This document shows positions 6,741 through 13,888 of a DNA stretch of 15,136 nt, one piece after another. The notes under the pieces were generated by a model. The model saw only the letters and a program-made list of their open reading frames with translations, was not told the origin of the DNA and searched no databases. Each line of letters opens with the position of its first letter. The stretch's first letter is position 1. The translations under genes and the position numbers were made by a program. The DNA is from Bacillota bacterium. GTDB lineage: Bacteria > Bacillota > Clostridia > Oscillospirales > Ruminococcaceae. The DNA lies in assembly GCA_029550985.1 (NCBI GenBank), contig JAKPGH010000319.1, positions 1 through 15,136 on the forward strand. Direction: 5' to 3'.

Positions 6741-6818
6741 TCTTTACATACACCTCCAGATAATTACTGGTTGATTGGCAGCAGAACAAGTTATTTGCCG
6801 GCCGCCTTTTCTATTGCA

Positions 6819-6932
6819 TTAGCCTTGGCGCTGCTTATGCTTGGGGTTTTCGCAAATAACCATGATTCTTCCCTTGCGCTTAATGATTTTGCATTTTTCG
6901 CAAATCGGCTTAACGGAAGGCCTCACTTTCAT
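6819..6932 (-). CDS. rpmJ: 50S ribosomal protein L36
   Basis: Encodes 37 aa, the standard length of the zinc-containing L36. It starts MKVRPSVKPICEKCK, and the zinc ligands are C11, C14, C27 and H32. It ends NPKHKQRQG. L36 binds 23S rRNA at the base of the large subunit; the cysteine form needs zinc. The ATG is preceded by GGAGGT at 6 nt. The gene lies between infA and rpsM as in most Firmicutes. An unusual long hairpin lies directly upstream of its ribosome binding site. Confidence 0.97.
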   Translation of the reverse strand: MKVRPSVKPICEKCKIIKRKGRIMVICENPKHKQRQG

Positions 6933-6949
6933 TTGATTACCTCCATTTT

Positions 6950-7009
6950 CTGGTTGTTGGTTCTTGGTGGCTGGCTATTGGACTTGTTAAGCCAACGACC
7001 AACTACCAG
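6950..7009 (-). promoter_or_regulatory. Long imperfect hairpin in the rpmJ leader
   Basis: On the minus strand the arms 7009-6991 and 6968-6950 pair as CTGGT/ACCAG, GTTGGT/ACCAAC and TTGG/CCAA, 15 Watson-Crick pairs separated by small mismatches. The loop is about 22 nt. It ends about 5 nt before the GGAGGT site of rpmJ, inside a 131-nt gap after infA. No U-run follows, so it does not look like a terminator. It may control rpmJ translation or mRNA processing; this is inference. The rest of the gap (7010-7063) has no recognisable signal. Confidence 0.45.
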
Positions 7010-7063
7010 TTCCTCGGGAGTGCTTCGCCTGTTTTATGCAAACCGGCCAACACACTTCTATTG

Positions 7064-7282
7064 CTACTTGGAGCGCCAGGTGATGCGCCCCTTGGTCAGG
7101 TCGTAGGGAGAAATCTCCACCGTGACCTTATCGCCGGGTAGAATCCGGATAAAATTCATGTGCAGCTTGCCCGAGATGTGGGCAAGGATCTTATGTCCGT
7201 TTTCCAGCTCCACCTGGAACTGCGCGTTGGGCAGCTTTTCAATCACTTTGCCTTCTACTTCAATGACATCTGCCTTAGACAA
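7064..7282 (-). CDS. infA: Translation initiation factor IF-1
   Basis: Encodes 72 aa, exactly the family length. The protein is a single OB fold: starts MSKADVIEVEGKVIEKLPN, then F-Q-V-E-L-E-N-G-H, ILAHISGKLHMNFIRILPGD and the end SPYDLTKGRITWRSK. IF-1 blocks the ribosomal A site during initiation together with IF-2 and IF-3. The start is TTG (7282-7280), supported by GAGGGAGGA 7 nt upstream and by the conserved N-terminus. The start lies inside the last codons of the upstream KOW-domain gene (8-nt overlap), which suggests translational coupling. Confidence 0.97.
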   Translation of the reverse strand: MSKADVIEVEGKVIEKLPNAQFQVELENGHKILAHISGKLHMNFIRILPGDKVTVEISPYDLTKGRITWRSK

Positions 7283-7568
7283 GCCTGTTTCCTCCCTCTG
7301 TTTCGATTTGCGCCATCCCCTTCTCGTTGAAGGGCGCCAGCGCTAACCGTAACTTTTTGTTGGTGTTGACCTGTGAAAGGTCTAGGATATGGTTGGTCTT
7401 TCTCAAGTGGATGGGATTTTTTGCTTTCGGCGCTTCCAGTTTTCTCACTTTTCCGTCAGCAATCAACACCCTGTCCCCTTGCCATTTTACCACTACGTAA
7501 AATCTGCCTTTGTCGTGTCCTGCGGTGCAAAAGACCACACTGCCCACGGAAAACATTTCCCAACTCAT
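7275..7568 (-). CDS. KOW-domain RNA-binding protein (L14e/L27e-like)
   Basis: Encodes 97 aa. The N-terminal half has the KOW-like pattern VGSVVFCTAGHDKGRFYVVV (about 8-27), then RVLIADGKVRKLEAPKAKN. The rest is basic and ends in an Asn/Lys-rich stretch. Small proteins of this type, annotated as KOW-domain or L14E/L6E/L27E-like, lie between map and infA in many Clostridia. A role as an RNA-binding or ribosome-associated protein is likely from family and position, but its exact function is not established. The ATG overlaps the map stop by 4 nt (ATGA). Its own stop overlaps the TTG start of infA by 8 nt. Confidence 0.9.
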   Translation of the reverse strand: MSWEMFSVGSVVFCTAGHDKGRFYVVVKWQGDRVLIADGKVRKLEAPKAKNPIHLRKTNHILDLSQVNTNKKLRLALAPFNEKGMAQIETEGGNRLV

Positions 7569-8311
7569 GGCTTTGTCAGGATGACGGGGCCGTCGTCGGT
7601 GATGGCCACCGTGTGTTCAAAATGGGCGGATAGGCTTTTGTCCACCGTTTTGACGGTCCAACCGTCGGACAGAATTTTCACGTCGTGGCTGCCAAGATTG
7701 ATCATGGGTTCAATGGCAATGGTCATTCCCACTGCAAGCCTTGGACCCCTTCCCGGAAGGCCGTAGTTTGGAACCTCGGGGGATTCGTGCATTTCTCTCC
7801 CCACGCCGTGGCCCACAAACTTGCGGACAATTCCATAGCCGTAAGGCTTGATGCTGCGCTCAATGGCCGCGGAGATGTCTCCCACGCGGTTGCCGCTGAC
7901 GGCAGCTTCGATTCCTTTGTAAAGGCTTTCCCTGGTGGCGTCCAGCAGTTGCTGTGCCTCGGGGGAAATCCTTCCGGCGGGAAAGGTGGCTGCGTTGTCA
8001 CCGTGGAAACCCTTGTACAGCGCCCCTACGTCAATGGAGACGATATCTCCTTCCTGGATGACCTCATCCCCGGGGATGCCGTGGATGACGGTGTCGTTGA
8101 TGGAGATGCAGGCGCTGGCCGGGAATCCTCCATACCCTAAAAAAGAGGGAATTGCGTCTTGACTTAGAATGAATTCGTGAATTTTTTGGTTGATCTGCCC
8201 CGTAGTGACTCCTGGGCGAACCATTTCGCCCCCCACCTGAAGAGCTTGGGCCGAAATGCGGCCGGCTATGCGCATCAGCGCCAACTCAGAACTATTTTTT
8301 AGCACAATCAT
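7565..8311 (-). CDS. map: Methionine aminopeptidase, type I
   Basis: Encodes 248 aa, the usual size of a type Ia enzyme without N-terminal extension. Metal ligands are all present by pattern: D94 and D105 (SIDVGALYKGFHGDN), H168 (VGHGVGREMHE), E201 (IAIEPM) and E232 (HFEHT). The substrate-side H77 (VIHGIP) and H175 are also present. The enzyme removes the initiator methionine from nascent proteins in the cytoplasm. ATG start, 4 nt after the adk stop, with a weak GAGG inside the adk end. The stop overlaps the next gene by 4 nt, so the three genes are tightly coupled. Confidence 0.97.
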   Translation of the reverse strand: MIVLKNSSELALMRIAGRISAQALQVGGEMVRPGVTTGQINQKIHEFILSQDAIPSFLGYGGFPASACISINDTVIHGIPGDEVIQEGDIVSIDVGALYKGFHGDNAATFPAGRISPEAQQLLDATRESLYKGIEAAVSGNRVGDISAAIERSIKPYGYGIVRKFVGHGVGREMHESPEVPNYGLPGRGPRLAVGMTIAIEPMINLGSHDVKILSDGWTVKTVDKSLSAHFEHTVAITDDGPVILTKP

Positions 8312-8315
8312 GCGC

Positions 8316-8948
8316 TCATGCCTCGATTATGGCCATCACCATTGTGGTGATTTGGTCTATTTCGCCGTCGCCTGCCACCACTGCCAGCTTTCCGGCAGCG
8401 TGGTAGTAATCCTTTAGTGACTCTATCTGCTGGTGATAGATCTTCAGCCGATTCCCGATAACCTGGGGGTCATCGTCCTCGCGAGTGGTCAGCGCACCGC
8501 CGCACAACTCGCATTTGTCTCCTTTGGCGGAAGGCTTGTCGGTGATGTGGTAACTGTCGCCGCACTGTCTGCACAGTCTGCGACCGGTTAGCCGCTTGAA
8601 GATGACCTCATCGGGAACTTCGATGTCAATCACCGTGTCGATGATCACGCCTAAGCGGTCCAATGCCTGGGCCTGAGCAAGCGTGCGAGGAAAACCGTCC
8701 AGAATAAAGCCATTTTTGCAGTCGGGCAGGGCGATTCTGTCCCGCAGCATTTGAATGACCAGTTGGTCGGGAACCAGGTCTCCCTCCATCACATACTGTT
8801 TGGCGGCCATTCCGGCCTCGGTACCGTTGCGGATGGCATCCCGAAGGATGCTTCCGGTACTGATGGCCGGAATTGAAAGTCTCTCGGAAACTTTTTCCGC
8901 CTGCGTGCTTTTCCCGGCGCCAGGTGCTCCCAGGAAAATCAACTTCAC
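8316..8948 (-). CDS. adk: Adenylate kinase with zinc-binding LID
   Basis: Encodes 210 aa from the GTG at 8948-8946. The P-loop GAPGAGKST is at residues 7-15, DGFPRT at 84-89, and the LID zinc ligands are C126, C129 (CRQC), C146 and C149 (CELC). The tail region RLKIYHQQ follows. It converts ATP + AMP to 2 ADP. The four-cysteine LID is the form common in Gram-positive bacteria. The frame extends 8 codons upstream into the region of the secY stop, but GGGAGGT (8957-8963) sits 8 nt before the GTG, and the protein then starts M-K-L-I-F-L-G, as usual in the family. The gap to secY is 16 nt. Confidence 0.97.
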   Translation of the reverse strand: MKLIFLGAPGAGKSTQAEKVSERLSIPAISTGSILRDAIRNGTEAGMAAKQYVMEGDLVPDQLVIQMLRDRIALPDCKNGFILDGFPRTLAQAQALDRLGVIIDTVIDIEVPDEVIFKRLTGRRLCRQCGDSYHITDKPSAKGDKCELCGGALTTREDDDPQVIGNRLKIYHQQIESLKDYYHAAGKLAVVAGDGEIDQITTMVMAIIEA

Positions 8949-8964
8949 GGTTGTCAACCTCCCT

Positions 8965-10254
8965 CTATTCAAGGAAGCCCTTGTAGTGACGCATCATCAT
9001 CTGGCTTTCCAGTGTGCGGACGGTGTCCAGAGCCACACCGACAATAATGATGATGGAGGTACCGCCCATGGCAATGGGCAGTTTGGCAACCGCGCCCAAC
9101 AAAATGGGCAGAATAGCCACAAACGCAATAAACAAAGCGCCGATCAAAGTGACTCTCGAAATAATCTTGGCAATGAAATCGGCGGTGGGCTTTCCGGGAC
9201 GAATGCCGGGAATGGCCCCGTTGTTCTTGCGCAGGTCGTTTGCCATTTGGATGGGATTGTACTGAATGGCAACGTAAAAGTAGTTAAAGGCAATGATCAG
9301 AATCAGATAGAGGATGGCGTAAACGGGATGTGTGTACTCAAACCACGACAAAATTTTAGCGCCCCATCCGCTGGTGATATTGCCAAAGGTTTTAATCATG
9401 CTGGGGATGCTGAGCAGCGCACTGGCGAAGATGATAGGCATAACGCCAGACATGGTCACCTTGACGGGAATGTAGCTGCTCTGGCCGCCGTACATCTTCC
9501 GGCCCACCACCCGCTTGGAGTACTGGATGGGAATCCGGCGCTCGGCAGTGGTCATCAGCACAATCAGTCCAATCAGGACAAGGAAGAGCACGATAATGAG
9601 GGGCACCCAGACAAAGTACTTGTACTGTTGGGCGTAAAATCCCGCTTTGAGCATTTCCCAAAGCATCAATATGGCGCGAGGGCCGCGGGAGACGATACCG
9701 GCAAACAGAATCAAGGAGATGCCGTTGCCGATTCCCTTTTTGTCAACGCTTTCACCCAGCCACACAATCAGCATGGCTCCCGCCGTAAAGGACAGGATGA
9801 TGACCAGGGCAGCCAGCACACCGGAAGCTCCGGTAGTGTACTTGACGGCGCCGCTGTTGCGGTGCATCAGGTAATAGGCTGTGGACTGAAGCAGGGCAAG
9901 ACCCAAAGTGATGTATCTGGAAATCTTGGCGAGCTTCTTCTGGCCGGCTTCCCCCTCTTTGGCCATCTGCTCCAGGGCGGGGATGGCCACCTGCAACAGC
10001 TGCAGGACGATGGAGGCGGTGATATAGGGCGAAATGCTCATGGCAAACAGGGTTGCCTGGGAGAAAGCGCCGCCGGTGAAGATGTCAAAGTATTCAAACA
10101 ATCCCGAACCGGATACGTTGATGAGGTTTTCCGGAACCATAAAGGGCACCGGAATGGCTGCGCCAACGCGGAAAATGAAGATGATCAGCAGGGTGAAAAG
10201 TAGCTTTTTCCGAAGTTCAGCAATCTTCCACGCGTTGCGAATCGTCTCAAACAC
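8965..10254 (-). CDS. secY: Preprotein translocase subunit SecY
   Basis: Encodes 429 aa, the usual Firmicute length, with ten hydrophobic spans. The N-terminus is FETIRNAWKIAELRKKLLFT; the first span is followed by the plug region (FEYFDIFTGGAFSQATLFAM) and the second span ISPYITASIVLQLL. The cytoplasmic loop ERRIPIQYSKRVVG, which contacts ribosome or SecA, is present, and so is the C-terminal loop region RKNNGAIPGIRPGKPT. It forms the SecYEG protein-conducting channel. The start is GTG at 10254-10252, directly after the rplO stop with no gap. The ribosome binding site GAGGTGA (10260-10266) lies within the last codons of rplO. Confidence 0.98.
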   Translation of the reverse strand: MFETIRNAWKIAELRKKLLFTLLIIFIFRVGAAIPVPFMVPENLINVSGSGLFEYFDIFTGGAFSQATLFAMSISPYITASIVLQLLQVAIPALEQMAKEGEAGQKKLAKISRYITLGLALLQSTAYYLMHRNSGAVKYTTGASGVLAALVIILSFTAGAMLIVWLGESVDKKGIGNGISLILFAGIVSRGPRAILMLWEMLKAGFYAQQYKYFVWVPLIIVLFLVLIGLIVLMTTAERRIPIQYSKRVVGRKMYGGQSSYIPVKVTMSGVMPIIFASALLSIPSMIKTFGNITSGWGAKILSWFEYTHPVYAILYLILIIAFNYFYVAIQYNPIQMANDLRKNNGAIPGIRPGKPTADFIAKIISRVTLIGALFIAFVAILPILLGAVAKLPIAMGGTSIIIIVGVALDTVRTLESQMMMRHYKGFLE

Positions 10255-10695
10255 TTAAATCACCTCAGCCTTTCCGCCAGCCTGTTCAATTTTCTCTTTA
10301 GCCGACTGGGAAAAGGCATTGGCAATCACGGTCAGTTTCCGCTCAAGGTTGCCCTTGCCCAGAATTTTAACCCCATCAAGGGTCTTTTTGAGCAAACCAA
10401 TCTCTACAAGGCTCTGAGCGTCCACAACAGCTCCGTCCTCAAAGCGGTTGAGATCCGAAACGTTGAGAGTGGCATAAGACTTGGCGAAAATATTGTTAAA
10501 GCCCCGTTTGGGAATCCGGCGCTGCAAAGGCATCTGGCCGCCCTCGAAACCGGGACGGACTCCACCGCCACTTCTGGCGTTCTGGCCTTTGTGGCCTCTG
10601 CCGGCCGTCTTTCCGTTCCCCGAACCCGTACCTCTGCCCTTGCGGAAGGGTTTTTGCACTGCGCCCGGAGCGGGAGATAGCTCATGCAATTTCAT
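10255..10695 (-). CDS. rplO: 50S ribosomal protein L15
   Basis: Encodes 146 aa, the standard length. The flexible basic N-terminus has LHELSPAPGAVQKPFRKGRG and GSGNGKTAGRGHKGQNARSG. It is followed by RPGFEGGQMPLQRRIPKRGF and a C-terminal domain ending in IEQAGGKAEVI. L15 is a late-assembly protein that contacts many 23S rRNA domains. ATG start with AAGGAGGTG about 10 nt upstream. The gap to rpmD is 21 nt. Confidence 0.98.
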   Translation of the reverse strand: MKLHELSPAPGAVQKPFRKGRGTGSGNGKTAGRGHKGQNARSGGGVRPGFEGGQMPLQRRIPKRGFNNIFAKSYATLNVSDLNRFEDGAVVDAQSLVEIGLLKKTLDGVKILGKGNLERKLTVIANAFSQSAKEKIEQAGGKAEVI

Positions 10696-10716
10696 GTTGT
10701 TTGCACCTCCTTGCGG

Positions 10717-10890
10717 TTATGCTTCGGTGACCTCGACCAAGTGGGCTACTTTCGCAATTTTGCCCCGGGTACAGGGATTATCGGGCTGGGTGACAACCTG
10801 CCCAACTTTTCTCAGACCCAAAGATTTCACGGTGGCGATCTGGTCTTCCTTGCAGCCGATGGTACTGCGCTTCAACTTAATCTGCAACAT
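10717..10890 (-). CDS. rpmD: 50S ribosomal protein L30
   Basis: Encodes 57 aa, translated by hand. It starts MLQIKLKRSTIGCKEDQ, continues with the L30 core (SLGLRKVGQVV) and ends AKVAHLVEVTEA. The size and pattern are typical of short bacterial L30. The ATG (10890-10888) has AAGGAGGC about 9 nt upstream. It lies between rpsE and rplO, as expected in the spc operon. Confidence 0.96.
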   Translation of the reverse strand: MLQIKLKRSTIGCKEDQIATVKSLGLRKVGQVVTQPDNPCTRGKIAKVAHLVEVTEA

Positions 10891-10905
10891 CTCAGATACG
10901 CCTCC

Positions 10906-11406
10906 TTAACCTAAGATTTCTTCCACGGTTTTGCCACGGACAGCGGCAACCTCTGCAGGTCCCCGCAAAGACTTCAGTCCTTCGATGGTGGCGGTTACCA
11001 CGTTGATGGGGTTGTTGGAACGCAGGCACTTGGTGCGGATATCGCCAATGCCGCAAACTTCCATGACGGCGCGGACAGGACCGCCGGCAATGACGCCGGT
11101 ACCCTGAGGAGCGGGCTTCATCAAAACCCGAGCTGCGCCGTAGGACCCGATCACTTCGTGGGGGATGGTGGTGCCCCGCAGAGAGATTTTATGCAGGTTC
11201 TTCTTGGCATCCTCGATCCCCTTGCGGATGGCCTCAGGAACTTCGGAGGCCTTACCCAGACCGTAACCGACTATGCCTGCTCCATCGCCCACCACAACCA
11301 GGGCCGCGAACTTAAAGATTCTTCCGCCCTTGACTGTCTTGGATACACGGTTGATGGACACAACACGCTCTTGCAAATCGAGCGTGGAAGCATCAATTCG
11401 AGCCAA
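10906..11406 (-). CDS. rpsE: 30S ribosomal protein S5
   Basis: Encodes 166 aa. The N-terminal S5 double-stranded-RNA-binding-like domain is clear: ERVVSINRVSKTVKGGR, then VVGDGAGIVGYGLGKASEVPEAI. The C-terminal domain has APQGTGVIAGGPVRAVME and DIRTKCLRSNNPINVVTAT. S5 acts in the decoding centre, and its loop near VSKTVKGG is the region where spectinomycin-resistance changes occur; here it looks wild type. The start is TTG (11406-11404), 8 nt after AGGAGG. An out-of-frame ATG 2 nt after that site would give only a few residues. The protein start M-A-R-I-D-A is plausible for the family. Confidence 0.97.
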   Translation of the reverse strand: MARIDASTLDLQERVVSINRVSKTVKGGRIFKFAALVVVGDGAGIVGYGLGKASEVPEAIRKGIEDAKKNLHKISLRGTTIPHEVIGSYGAARVLMKPAPQGTGVIAGGPVRAVMEVCGIGDIRTKCLRSNNPINVVTATIEGLKSLRGPAEVAAVRGKTVEEILG

Positions 11407-11423
11407 AAAGCATTCCTCCTCTT

Positions 11424-11783
11424 CTAGAATTTGAGGCCACCCTCGCGGGCACCCTCGGCAAGCTCTTTCACGCGGCCGTGGTAGATGTAGCCGCCACGGT
11501 CAAAGACAACATTCTCAATGCCCTTGGCCTTGGCTCTTTCGGCAATCATCAGACCCACTTTTTTGGCGGCTTCCTTGTTGCCGCCAGGCATGTCAAAGCC
11601 CTTTTCCAAAGAGGAGGCCGCTGCCAGTGTTACGCCCTTGGTATCGTCAATCAGCTGAGCATAGATATGCTTGGTGCTGCGGAATACACTCAGGCGAGGA
11701 CGCTCGGCGGTTCCGCTAATTTTGTTGCGGAGCCTGCAATGGCGCTTGAGTCTGGCTTTATTGGAATCATGCTGCTTTACCAT
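11424..11783 (-). CDS. rplR: 50S ribosomal protein L18
   Basis: Encodes 119 aa. The N-terminus is basic (KARLKRHCRLRNKI), followed by the conserved GTAERPRLSVFRSTKHIYAQ, the segment DDTKGVTLAAASS, and the C-terminus VVFDRGGYIYHGRVKELAEGAREGGL. L18 binds 5S rRNA and anchors it in the central protuberance with L5. ATG start with GGGAGGAG about 10 nt upstream. The gaps to rplF and rpsE are 17 nt. Confidence 0.98.
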   Translation of the reverse strand: MVKQHDSNKARLKRHCRLRNKISGTAERPRLSVFRSTKHIYAQLIDDTKGVTLAAASSLEKGFDMPGGNKEAAKKVGLMIAERAKAKGIENVVFDRGGYIYHGRVKELAEGAREGGLKF

Positions 11784-11800
11784 TTGCGCTCACTCCTCCC

Positions 11801-12346
11801 TTACTTTTTACCTTTGCCGGCTTTACCTTCCTTGCGGATAATGTGTTCGCCGACGTATTTGATGCCCTTGCCCTTATAGGGTTCGGGGGGACGCTTGCTG
11901 CGCACTTCGGCCGCAAACTGGCCCACTTTTTGCTTATCCGCACCGGAAACCACAATCCTGTTGGGATTGGGAACTTCTACGGTAATGCCATCCGGCTCGT
12001 GCATGATAACCTGATGGGAGTAACCCAAGTTCATCACAAGGTCCTTGCCCTGTTTCGCGCAACGGTAGCCGACGCCGTTGACCTCCAGCTCCTTCTTGAA
12101 GCCTTCGGTCACTCCGGTGACCATGTTGGCCAGCAGGCTTCTGGTCAGACCGTGCAGGCTGCGGTGCTCTTTGGCGTCGCTGGGACGAGCCACCACAAGC
12201 TCATCTCCCACCTGGGAGACCGTCATATCCGGATGAAAGGTGTTGGTCAAAGCGCCTTTCGGTCCCTTAACGGTGACAGTATTGCCCTGAATGGAAACGT
12301 CTACACCCTTGGGCAGGGGAATAGGCTTTTTACCAATTCTGCTCAT
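11801..12346 (-). CDS. rplF: 50S ribosomal protein L6
   Basis: Encodes 181 aa, the usual length. It starts MSRIGKKPIPLPKGVDV and carries two related L6 domains; the second holds RIVVSGADKQKVGQFAAEVR and RPPEPYKGKGIKYVGE. The tail is basic. L6 sits near the sarcin-ricin loop and contacts the factor-binding site. ATG start; the ribosome binding site is a weaker AAGGGGGA about 10 nt upstream. It is 13 nt after rpsH. Confidence 0.98.
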   Translation of the reverse strand: MSRIGKKPIPLPKGVDVSIQGNTVTVKGPKGALTNTFHPDMTVSQVGDELVVARPSDAKEHRSLHGLTRSLLANMVTGVTEGFKKELEVNGVGYRCAKQGKDLVMNLGYSHQVIMHEPDGITVEVPNPNRIVVSGADKQKVGQFAAEVRSKRPPEPYKGKGIKYVGEHIIRKEGKAGKGKK

Positions 12347-12359
12347 ACTCCCGTCCCCC

Positions 12360-12758
12360 TTACCAGATATAGGCGAGCACTTCGCCGCCGACGTTTGCTT
12401 TGCGGGCTTCCTTATCGGTCATAACGCCCTTGGATGTGGAAAGAATTGCAATGCCCAAGCCTTTGAGTACCTTGGGGCAGTCCTCGCAACTGGTGTAGAT
12501 GCGCAGACCGGGTTTGGAAACCCGACGCAGGCCGGTGATGACCTGAGTTTTGCCGGGCCCGTATTTCAGTGTAATGCGAATGATACCTTGCTTGCCGTCC
12601 TGAATGACGTGAAAATTCTTGATGTACCCTTCGTCCAACAAAATCTTGGCAATGGCCTTCTTCATGTTGGAGGCGGGGATATCAACCGTGTCATGCTTGG
12701 CCGCATTCGCGTTTCTGATCCGAGTGAGCATGTCAGCGATAGAATCGGTGATATGCAT
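12360..12758 (-). CDS. rpsH: 30S ribosomal protein S8
   Basis: Encodes 132 aa. It starts MHITDSIADMLTRIRNANAA, then has the S8 core (IPASNMKKAIAKILLDEGYI). The C-terminal rRNA-binding region has ISTSKGVMTDKEARKANVGGEVLAYIW-type sequence, whose ST-x-G-x-M-T/S motif is the family signature. S8 binds 16S rRNA helix 21. In E. coli it represses the spc operon at the rplE start; whether it does so here is unknown. ATG start with AAGGAGGT about 9 nt upstream. Confidence 0.98.
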   Translation of the reverse strand: MHITDSIADMLTRIRNANAAKHDTVDIPASNMKKAIAKILLDEGYIKNFHVIQDGKQGIIRITLKYGPGKTQVITGLRRVSKPGLRIYTSCEDCPKVLKGLGIAILSTSKGVMTDKEARKANVGGEVLAYIW

Positions 12759-12790
12759 GCCGTCAACCTCCTTAAGCTATTGCGGCCGGC

Positions 12791-12976
12791 TTACCAGCTG
12801 GCCTTTTTCACGCCGGGAATCTGACCCTTGTAGGCGAGCTCCCTGAAACAGATCCGGCAGACGCCAAACTTCCGAAGGTAAGCGTGTGGCCGACCACAGA
12901 TCTTGCACCGGTTATAATACCGAGTGGAAAACTTCGGAGTTCTGCGCTGTTTCACGATCATGGATGTTTTTGCCAC
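12791..12976 (-). CDS. rpsN: 30S ribosomal protein S14, zinc-binding type
   Basis: Encodes 61 aa, the length of the short zinc (type Z) S14. Zinc ligands are C24, C27 (CKIC), C40 and C43 (CRIC). The ends MAKTSMIVKQRRTPKFS and KGQIPGVKKASW are characteristic. It lies in the head of the small subunit. The start is GTG (12976-12974), 8 nt after AAGGAGGT. It sits between rplE and rpsH, as in other Gram-positive spc operons. The zinc-independent paralogue, if present, is not in this window. Confidence 0.98.
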   Translation of the reverse strand: MAKTSMIVKQRRTPKFSTRYYNRCKICGRPHAYLRKFGVCRICFRELAYKGQIPGVKKASW

Positions 12977-12988
12977 TTCGAAACCTCC

Positions 12989-13525
12989 TTACCTTGTAAA
13001 CGGAGCGCCCAGCATGGTGAGCAGCTCGCGGGCTTCTTCGTCGGTTTTGGCGGTTGTTACAAAGCTGATATCCATGCCCCGAACCTTATCGATTTTATCG
13101 TAATCAATTTCGGGGAAGATCAGCTGGTCCTTCAAACCAAAGGAATAATTGCCCCTGCCGTCGAAGCCGTTGGGGGAAATGCCGTGGAAGTCGCGAACGC
13201 GAGGCAGAGCAACATAGAACAGTCTTTCCATGAAGTCGTACATTCTATCTCCGCGCAGGGTGACTTTGGCACCAATGGGCATACCCGCACGCACTTTGAA
13301 GTTGGCCACGCTCTTCTTGGCTTTGCAGATCACTGCCTTCTGGCCGGTAATCTTGGCCAGATCGCCGAGAATGGCCTCCAACACCTTGGGGTTGTCTCTG
13401 GCTTCACCACAACCAACGTTGATGACAATCTTGTCCAGGCGGGGGATCTGCATGACACTCTTGTACCCAAACTTCTTCATCAGAGCTGGTGCAATTTCGG
13501 TTTTGTACTGTTCCTTCAGTCTCAT
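12989..13525 (-). CDS. rplE: 50S ribosomal protein L5
   Basis: Encodes 178 aa, the standard length. Conserved parts are MQIPRLDKIVINVGCGEA, then KKSVANFKVRAGMPIGAKVTLRG, RDFHGISPNGFDGRGNYSFG and EIDYDKIDKVRGMDISFVT. L5 binds 5S rRNA and contacts P-site tRNA at the central protuberance. ATG start with a GGGAGGA site about 7 nt upstream. The gap to rplX is 16 nt, and to rpsN 12 nt. Confidence 0.98.
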   Translation of the reverse strand: MRLKEQYKTEIAPALMKKFGYKSVMQIPRLDKIVINVGCGEARDNPKVLEAILGDLAKITGQKAVICKAKKSVANFKVRAGMPIGAKVTLRGDRMYDFMERLFYVALPRVRDFHGISPNGFDGRGNYSFGLKDQLIFPEIDYDKIDKVRGMDISFVTTAKTDEEARELLTMLGAPFTR

Positions 13526-13541
13526 GTCTTATCCTCCCTTC

Positions 13542-13871
13542 CTAGAACGATTCGCCACAAGATTTGTTCTTGCAGACGCGGAGCTTCTGACCGTCCTCCA
13601 GGATCTTGTGGCCTACGCGGGTGGGCTTGCCGCAGTTGGGGCAGACAAGCTGCACCTTGCTGGAGTACATGGCCGCTTCGGCCTTGATAATGCCGCCAGG
13701 CTCGCCCATCTTGCGGGGCTTTACATGTTTGGAGACCATGTTGCAGCCTTCCACAATGACTTTACCTTCTTTGGGGCTTACCTGAAGAACTTTACCCTTT
13801 TTGCCCTTATCCTTACCGGACAGGATCACGACGGTGTCGCCGGTTTTAACATGAATTTTTTTGTGTTCCAT
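13542..13871 (-). CDS. rplX: 50S ribosomal protein L24 with C-terminal zinc-ribbon cysteines
   Basis: Encodes 109 aa. The KOW domain covers about residues 6-50 (VKTGDTVVILSGKDKGKKGKV), followed by the conserved NMVSKHVKP. The C-terminal extension holds C77 and C80 (CPNCGKPTRVG) plus C100 and C105 (CKNKSCGE), a likely zinc ribbon. Many Firmicute L24 proteins carry such an extension. The second pair here is spaced by four residues instead of the more usual two. L24 initiates assembly of the large subunit and lies near the tunnel exit. ATG start with AAGGAGGTG about 11 nt upstream. It lies 17 nt after rplN. Confidence 0.97.
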   Translation of the reverse strand: MEHKKIHVKTGDTVVILSGKDKGKKGKVLQVSPKEGKVIVEGCNMVSKHVKPRKMGEPGGIIKAEAAMYSSKVQLVCPNCGKPTRVGHKILEDGQKLRVCKNKSCGESF

Positions 13872-13888
13872 TTACCAGGACACCTCCT

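Noticed and set aside
6741..6818. Possible internal promoter TTGTTC-N17-TAATTA ahead of rpsM
   Set aside because: Both hexamers match consensus at only about half of their positions, which is expected by chance in A/T-rich spacers.
8949..8972. Longer adk reading frame overlapping the secY stop
   Set aside because: The GGGAGGT site lies within it, and the P-loop is at the normal distance from the GTG at 8948.
8755..10203. 482-codon open frame on the plus strand, antisense to secY and adk
   Set aside because: It is the complement of two well-conserved genes, has no family resemblance, and its composition (rich in His, Asn, Gly, Asp) is the typical product of reading a membrane-protein gene backwards.
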